Assembly (NCBI RefSeq): GCF_002288925.2
Contig: NW_022098021.1
Span: 29,621,304 to 29,685,303 of the forward strand
Length of the DNA: 64,000 nucleotides
Direction: 5' to 3'
Source of the DNA: Delphinapterus leucas
Taxonomy: Eukaryota; Chordata; Mammalia; Artiodactyla; Monodontidae
Shown one piece after another: positions 57,421 through 64,000 of the stretch. The stretch's first letter is position 1. Each line of letters starts with the position of its first letter. Both the position numbers and the translations under genes were made by a program. The notes under the pieces were generated by a model that was not told where the DNA came from, did no database searches, and saw nothing but the letters and a program-made list of their open reading frames with translations.

Positions 57421-59642
57421 AAGAAAAGCCCAGGGCCCGATGGCTTCACAGGTGAATTCTATCAAACATTTAGAGAAGGGCTAATACACGTCCTTCTCAA
57501 ACTCTTCCAAAATATAGCAGAGAGGAACACTCCAAAACTCATTCTACAAGGCCACCATCCCCCTGTTACCAAAACCAGACAAAGATGTCCCCAAAAAAGA
57601 AAATTACAGGCTAATATCACTGATAAACATAGATGTAAACATCCTCAACAAAATACTAGCAAACAGAATCCAACAACACATTAAAAGGATCAAACACCAT
57701 AATCAAATGGGGTTTATCCCAAGCATGCCAGGATCCATCAATATATGCCAATTATTCAATGTGATACACCATATTAGCAAATTGAAGGATAAAAACCATA
57801 TGATAATCTCAATAGATGCAGAAAGAGATCTCAAGAATATTCAACACCGATTTATGATTAAAACTCTCCTGAAAGTGGGCATAGTGGGAGCCTACCTCAA
57901 CATAATAGAGGCTGTATATGACAAATGTACAGCAAACATCATTCTCAATGGTGAAAAATGAAAGCATTTCCTCTAAGATCAGGACCAGGATAAGGATGTT
58001 CACTCTCACCACTATTATTCAACATAGTTTTGGAAGTTTTAGCAATGGCAATCAGAGAAGAAAACAAAATAAAAGGAATCCAATTTAGAAAAGAAATAAA
58101 ACTCTCACTGTTTGCATATGACCTGATACTATACATAGAGAATCCTAAAGATGTTACCAGAAAACTACTAGAGCTAATCAATGAATTTGGTAAAGTAGCA
58201 GGATACAAAATCAATGTACAGAAATCTCTTACATTCCTGTACACTGACAACAAAAATCTGAAAGAGAAATTAAGGAAACACTCCCATTTACCACTGCAAC
58301 AAAAAGAATAAGATACTTAGGAATAAACCTACTTAAGGAGGCAAAGGACCTGCATGCATAAAATTATAAGACCCTGTTGAATTAAATCAACAATAGAAAC
58401 AGATGGAAAGATATACCATGTTCTTGGCTTGGAAGAATCAACATTGTAAAAATGACTATACTACCCATAGCAATCTACAGAATCACTCCAAACCCTATCA
58501 AATTCCCAATGCCATTTTTCACAGAACTAGAACAAAAAACTTTATAATTTGTATGGAAACACAAAAGACCCTAAATAGCCAAAGCAATCTTGAAAAGAAA
58601 AACGGAGCTGGAGGAACCAGGTTCCCCACTACAGACTATACTACCAAGCTGCAGTAATGAAGACAACATGGTACTAGCACAAAAACAGGTATATAGGTCA
58701 ATGGAACAGGATAGAATGACCAGAGATAAACCCACACGCATATGGTTACCATATCTTTGACAAAGAGGCAAGAATATACAATGGAGAAAAGACAGCATCT
58801 TCAATAAGTGGTGCTAGGAAAACTGGACAGCTACATGTAAAAAAATGAAATTAGAACACTTCCTAACACCATACACAAAAATAAACTCATATTTGATTAA
58901 AGACCTAAATGTAAGGCCAGACACTAGAAAACTCTTAGAGGAAAACATAGGCAGAACACTCTTTGACATAAATCACAGCAAGATCTTTTATGAACCATCT
59001 CCTAGAGTAATGAAATTAAAAACAAAAATAAACAAATGAGACCTAATAAAACTTAAAAGCTTTAGTACAGCAAAGGAAACCATAAACAAGACAAAAAGAC
59101 AACCCTCAGAATGGGAGAAAATATTTGCAAATGAAGCAACTGACAAAGGATTAATCTCCAAGATATACAAGCAGCTCATGCAGCTCAATTTAAAAAATGA
59201 GAACAAAAACAATAACAAAACAACCCAATCCAAAAATTGGCAGAAGACCTAAAAAGACATTTTTCCAAAGAAGACATACAGATTGCCAACAAACACATAA
59301 AAAGATACTCAACATTACTAATCATTAGAGAAATGCAATCCCAAACCACAATGAGGTATCACCCCACACTGGTCAAAATTGCCATCATCAAAAAATCTAG
59401 AAACAAAAAATGCTGGAGAGGGTGTGGAGAAAAGGGAACCCTCTTATATAGTTGGTGGGAATGTACATTGGTACAGCCACTGTGGAGAATAGTATGGAGT
59501 TTACATGAAAAACTAAAAATAGAACTACCAAATGACACAGCAATCCCACTCCTGGGCATATACCCTGAGAAAACCATAATTTAAAAAGATACAGGTACCA
59601 CAAATTTTTTGCAGCACTATTTACAATGGCCAGGTATGGAAG

Positions 59643-59672
59643 TAACCTAAATGTCTATTGACATTTAGGTTA
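59643..59672. other. Perfect 13-bp inverted repeat (hairpin) in L1 ORF2
   Basis: TAACCTAAATGTC (59643-59655), loop TATT, then GACATTTAGGTTA (59660-59672) are exact inverses. Related L1 copies, such as 23760-23790 read on the minus strand, have GACAGATGAATGG-like sequence instead of the second arm. The palindrome is therefore a derived feature of this copy. Confidence 0.95.
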
Positions 59673-59850
59673 TATCAATGGATAAAGAAGATGTGGCACA
59701 GGTATAGAATGGAATATTACTCAGCCATAAAAAAGAAGGAAATTGAGTTATTTGTGGTAATGCAGATGGACCTAGAGTGTGTTACGTAGAGTGAAGGAAG
59801 TCAGAAAGAGGAAAACAAATACCACATGCTACCACATATATATGTAACCT

Positions 59851-60205
59851 AAAAAAATTGTACCGATGGACCTAGTGGCAGGGGAGAATTAATGATGCAG
59901 ACGTAGAGAACGGACTTGAGGACACAGAGCTGGGGAAGGGGAAGCTGGGTCTAAATGAGAGAGTAGCACTGACATATATACACTACCAAATGTAAAATAG
60001 ATAACTAGTGGGAAGCTGCTGCGTTGCACAGGTAGATCAGCTCTGTGCTTTGTGATGACCTAGAGTGGTGGGATACGGAGAATGGGAGGGAGGCACAAGA
60101 GGGAGGGGATATGGGGATATACGTATACATATAGCTGATTCATTTTGTTATACAGCAGAAACTAACACAACATTGTAAAACAACTGTACTCCAATAAAGA
60201 TGTAT
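59851..60205 (+). terminator. L1 3' UTR with polyadenylation signal
   Basis: This non-coding L1 tail includes TGACATATATACACTACCAA, CAGCAGAAACTAACACAACA and TACTCCAATAAAGATG. The AATAAA at about 60193-60198 is the polyadenylation signal, followed by a short degenerate A-rich tail. The same module occurs alone at 20632-20862 and 41975-42235. Confidence 0.85.
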
Positions 60206-60214
60206 AAATTTGGG

Positions 60215-60229
60215 AAAAAATGTGTTACA
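60215..60229. repeat. Probable target-site duplication, right copy (imperfect)
   Basis: AAAAAATGTGTTACA is the partner of 51789-51802. The small differences fit an insertion old enough to have accumulated mutations. Confidence 0.55.
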
Positions 60230-60329
60230 TCTGTGAGAATGAGTGTAGTCCAGCTGAGAGCTAATGAACCACATAAGGGCAACAGCACTCAAAGGACATA
60301 AGCAACTTGAAAAAATTTGCAAAGGAAGA

Positions 60330-60570
60330 TTTTGATAATAACAAAAGATTTTTGAGTACCTGCTTTCTGTGAAGTATTATACTAAGCACTTTACAAACTT
60401 TTAATCACCTCACATCTATGAAGTACATTCTACTATTCCTCCTGTTTTGCAGATGATGAGACAGATTTATGAATATAAACCAAATATTAAGCGGTAGGTG
60501 CAGACATAGAATGGAAGTAAGAATTTGATGTCAAGTAACATTCTTAAATACTATCATATACTGGCTCCCT
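60330..60570 (-). repeat. MIR SINE, minus strand
   Basis: TTTTTGAGTACCTGCTTTCT, ACTAAGCACTTTACAAACTT, TTTTGCAGATGATGAGACAG and GACATAGAATGGAAGTAAGA give the antisense MIR 3'-to-5' order. Confidence 0.8.
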
Positions 60571-62637
60571 AGATATCCCTAATATGTTCTTATCTCATTG
60601 TACCTCTATTTGTCAATTCCTATTCTGCTGTTCTCTGGCCTGTGTGTCTAGATCAAAATTATATTGAAACCAAATTCCTAATTCTCTTACACCCCTGTCC
60701 TTCCACCATGCTCACCTGGGAATATGTCAGCCCTCTACTTGTGCTGTATTTTGCTTTTATTACTTTTAAACACAAACATTCAGTACTGCTAAAATTGAAC
60801 ATAAATATTCAGATTATGTCACTATACAAATATGATTTTGACCTTGGTTACTTTTTCAAACAGAAAAGAATCCAGTGCCACTCATAGTTTCCCATCTTTT
60901 CTCATCCTGTCCCCCAGTCTTGAAGCCTGCTTAATTGAAGAACTAAAACTTTTTTTGCATGATCTCCTACAACCTCCTGACACCTCTCTCACTACCTAGA
61001 TATCTGTATCTACTCTCTTTTTGTGCAAATCATCTACATATACTATTTTATAGATATCCCAGAATAATATCAAGCCACTATTTCAAAATTTATTATTGTC
61101 TATCTCTTGGAAATTTTTCTTTCTGCAGTATTCTGGGCCTCAGTTCACAGCACTATGATCTATCTAGCTACTAATATTAGAAAATTGAGAGCTATGGTTA
61201 AAGTTGTATTTCTTTCAAACTAATGACTTATTTATTAAATATGCTAACATTAGGCTCTTCTCCATTCTACATGTGTGAAAATTAGGCTAATATTTAGGTC
61301 TTTGATATCAGCACTTAGGTGACTGACTAAAATTTCTAATGTTGTATAATGGCTCAACTTTTTTATAAAATATTTTGATACTGCATTCATTTTTACTACA
61401 TAATAAAATAAACTATTAACTCATTTGTATATTTCCATAAAAATATACGTGCCAAAGAAGAGCATCAGGGTCTATGAAGTTGGTCACAGAAAGATATGGG
61501 CTAACACAAACTTTACTGCTGCAAATGATATAATTTTATAAGGTATGAAAGTTATGAAGGCAAACTCTAAAAAACTTACAGAACCTTTTCTAAATATACG
61601 TAGTACACTTATAAGAGAAAGTGAATTAGAGACAAGAAAAGGGTAAGTGCAGGAATAAAGTAGACCAGCGCTAAGATAAGGCAGTATTTGAAAACTTGTG
61701 CCTGTGTATAGCTGTATCCTAGTGTCTGATCTTAATTTTTGGATGCTGAAGCTCTGCTGGCATATATGGGATATCTTCTGTAAATGCCCTGTTATCTAGT
61801 TTCCAGTAATTCTCACGGTCTTGCTTTGAAATCTGGACCTTCTAATTCCCTTCAGTTTGGCCTGGCATCAATGGTTCTGAACTTGTTTTATTCTCTAGAA
61901 ACTTGGTAACCTTAGTCTATTTCTTTACTTACTAATGAAAAAACAGCTACCTATATCATCAGAATCTATTAATAATACACTCCATTATTCAAAAAAAATC
62001 ATTACAATGTTATTAAGTGTTGGTAAAACTAAACTAATATGAAATTTACAAATAAACTTTCATAATAACTTATTACAACTGAATCATGGATTCTGATACC
62101 TCTATTACTCAGAAAGACCAGAACAAAGAATGGATTACTGGGACTCAACAGAAGAATGGTGATAATATGAAGTGTTTCTGAGACCATAGTCCTCCAACTG
62201 GACTTCTGGTATGAACATTTCTCCTCCTGAAGCATTTAATCCCCAAGGAACACTGGAATATCAACTTTGAATCTAAAAGTTGTTTGTTGTAAAATGATAT
62301 AAATTGACATTTTTACAGGTTTTAATGGTTTTAAATGGGATTGATAAAGAAACATTTTTACACAATCTCTTGTTTAAAAGGGAAGGGATGAAGATAATAT
62401 GTCTCATTAAAAGTATTAAAAAAATGTATAAAGAATGACCTTACCTAAGTTATTAGAACTGGAACTGAAGAATTCTTCGCTTATTTGATGTCATGTGTAT
62501 TGAAGATCCCAGGAATTAAGAATTACACTCCCCACAATTAATTCTGTCTTTTCCAAGCCAAATGAAAAATTGACCAGTGAGCTGTAGCCAGAAGTGATTT
62601 TGCCACTAAGGAGCAAATGGAATACATAAACAATCAA
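60571..62637. other. Unique intergenic sequence
   Basis: No gene or repeat is recognised in about 2 kb. Short frames such as 60642-60887 and 62235-62029 have no motif. Confidence 0.5.
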
Positions 62638-62863
62638 TTTTTTTTTTTTTTTTTTTGCAATACACGGGCCTGTCACCACTGTGGCCTCTCCCGCTGCGGA
62701 GCACAGGCTCTGGACACGCAGGCCCAGCAGCCATGGCCCACAGGCCCAGCCGCTCCGGGACATGTGGAATCCTCCCGGACCAGGGCACGAACCCGTGTCC
62801 CCTACATCGGCAGGCGGACTCTCAACCACTGCGCCACCAGGGAAGCCCACAATAAATTTTTTT
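62630..62863 (-). mobile_element. CHR SINE, minus strand, young
   Basis: This is a complete, near-consensus CHR copy: GGGCTTCCCTGGTGGCGCAG near 62848 on the minus strand, B box with GGGTTCGTGCCC, and A tail as T(19) at 62638-62656. ACAATCAATTTTTTT on the left and ACAATAAATTTTTTT on the right are a probable target duplication with one mismatch. High CpG retention indicates recent insertion. The 101- to 119-codon frames on both strands are shadows. Confidence 0.95.
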
Positions 62864-64000
62864 ATTGCTTATTTCTCCTAATAACAACTGGATCTTGCAT
62901 GTTCTTAGTTTTGATAGGGTAGTTCCAGATATATCTTAGTTTTTCAAACTGAAACAAATATTCAGCTTAGGTGTCCATAGAAGATAAAAATAACAAGTTT
63001 TCACATGACAAATTACAAAAATAAATAGAGTATCACTGGTGATTTTGGATAGGACGTTAATGAGATCATGATTTGGCTGCTGATTTATTCCATATTTATC
63101 TAAAGGAAAAACTCATCAGATTTTAAAACCAATTGGTTTCATTTAAGTTATTGTACATTCATGTAAACATTTAGGAAAAATATAACAGTGTTATCTGGTG
63201 AGTAAGAAAATGTCAAATTAGGGGAATGTCCTAAGATCAATATTATTCATTAAGTACATTAAGGTAGGAAAAATTCCCATGAATTATTGAAAATAATAAC
63301 ATAATAAAGTTATCTAAAGTAAAATTCTGGAATAAATTTTGAAAAGACTTCTGTAAGAATATAGTACAGCCATCAATTTATTTAAAAAAACTTTAAAAAG
63401 AGGCAATAAGGAAGAAAACCTAATTAAGCCTAGATAAAATGAGATCTTGTTTTTAAGTAAGTTTAAAAATGAAGTATTAGGTATATATGTGTGGCATGTG
63501 TTTTTATGTGTTTGTGTGGTGAGTTTTCTTCTGAGAATATTAATTTGTTTGCTTGCCAATAACTTGCTTGCTTGCCAAATACCCACTATTAAAGGCTATT
63601 GAATATTCTAAAATTACTTGAAATTTTATTTTACAAATCTGAATAATTTTGAATAATAGGTACAAATTCATTAATGACAAATGAAAATAGATCTTGGAAA
63701 ATTGTTCATTCTCTTGCTCAATACCCCAGGTTATCATGAATATAATTTTTTACTGAAGGCTAGAACATACTTGGGCTGTTAATCAAAACTGTTTAGCTGA
63801 AAGATGGGGAAAATTGTTGAGGTTAAGCATATTTTCGAATCAGCTCAAGCAAGCAGTTCATTTTGAGCCTATCTGATTTAATTATACTCTAAAGACTAAG
63901 TGAAAGGCTTGATTAATTAAACTGAGAAGATAGTGCTTGTTTAAGTAATTCTTTCCTGTTGGCACATACTGTCAAATATTTCAGGTTTTTTTTAAAGCTG
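62864..64000. other. Unique AT-rich sequence to the window end
   Basis: No features are recognised. The 90-codon minus-strand frame at 63586-63314 has no domain. Confidence 0.5.

Larger units (their letters stand above)
55790..59850 (+). pseudogene. L1 ORF2, broken by stops, frameshifts and a SINE
   Basis: The endonuclease region is readable at 56094-56489, with GDFNT, HGTFSRIDHILGH and SNHN where the family has SDHN. Then come 56509-56745, the SINE at 57162-57420, and the reverse-transcriptase blocks at 57707-57961 and 58030-58311. In the second block the FADD catalytic box reads FAYD (TAT at 58117-58119). The carboxy region is at 58403-58657, 58845-59039 and 59237-59584, ending with degraded sequence to about 59850. 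It has at least seven breaks. Confidence 0.9.
51803..60214 (+). mobile_element. Near full-length, 5'-complete L1, plus strand
   Basis: The element is about 8.4 kb including a SINE insertion. It contains a long 5' UTR (51803-54798), ORF1 (54799-55699), ORF2 (about 55790-59850), and a 3' UTR (59851-60205) ending in TACTCCAATAAAGATGTA. The 5' start, GAGTTAAGATGGTGGAGGAG, resembles other ungulate/cetacean L1 starts. Its length agrees with cetartiodactyl L1s, which are longer than primate ones because of the 5' UTR. Stops, frameshifts and a mutated reverse-transcriptase box make it inactive. Confidence 0.93.

Noticed and set aside
1..64000. CRISPR arrays, bacterial operons, prophage or plasmid features
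   Set aside because: The window is mammalian. Regularly spaced repeats here are SINE tails, microsatellites or the L1 49-bp array.

Overview
The window is mammalian nuclear DNA, almost certainly from a cetacean (hippopotamus is the less likely alternative). The main evidence is at least six copies of the tRNA-Glu-derived CHR SINE of whales, dolphins and hippos, together with long ungulate/cetacean-type L1 elements and their characteristic 3' UTR. Ancient pan-mammalian repeats (MIR, L2, MLT1/MaLR LTRs, Tigger1) are also present. The sequence is AT-rich, and I find no host protein-coding exon, tRNA, rRNA or CRISPR array. Every protein-like open frame I can explain comes from a retrotransposon; the rest are chance frames in AT-rich DNA. 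This is a gene desert or the inside of a very large intron.

Layout. 1-4888: minus-strand L1 cut by the window edge, inserted in an older plus-strand L1 (4889-6212). The older L1 also hosts a 485-bp polyadenylated retrocopy flanked by a perfect 15-bp target-site duplication. 6213-9494: mostly unique sequence. 9495-13240: four minus-strand CHR SINEs around an old minus-strand L1. 13385-16990: MaLR/MLT1 remnants. 16990-20010: unique. 20010-21920: old minus-strand L1 hosting a young L1 3' UTR and an 82-bp mariner MITE. 22085-22945: MIR and L2. 23255-24235: minus-strand L1. 24236-32784: mostly unique, with L2, MIR and an exact 28-bp tandem duplication. 32785-35458: 5' half of an old minus-strand L1. 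37830-40610: old L1 fragments in both orientations around a second possible retrocopy. 41975-45018: L1 3' ends, a Tigger1 deletion derivative and an MLT1 LTR. 45120-46915: minus-strand L1. 49660-51535: plus-strand L1. 51803-60214: a near full-length, 5'-complete plus-strand L1 of about 8.4 kb. 60330-64000: MIR, one young CHR SINE and unique DNA.

The most notable item is the full-length L1 at 51803-60214. Its 5' UTR is about 3 kb long. It holds a roughly 49-bp tandem array, a 1-kb pyrimidine-rich block with an internal 374-bp-spaced duplication, and a short piece of CHR SINE without the usual SINE insertion hallmarks. The element is dead: ORF1 has a nonsense codon and a frameshift, the reverse transcriptase FADD box reads FAYD, and a CHR SINE sits in ORF2.

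I found no convincing new biological system. The interest lies in nested insertions, L1 5' UTR architecture, possible retrocopies and local mutational signatures. All family names are from recognition by eye, so repeat boundaries are approximate unless a target-site duplication is quoted.
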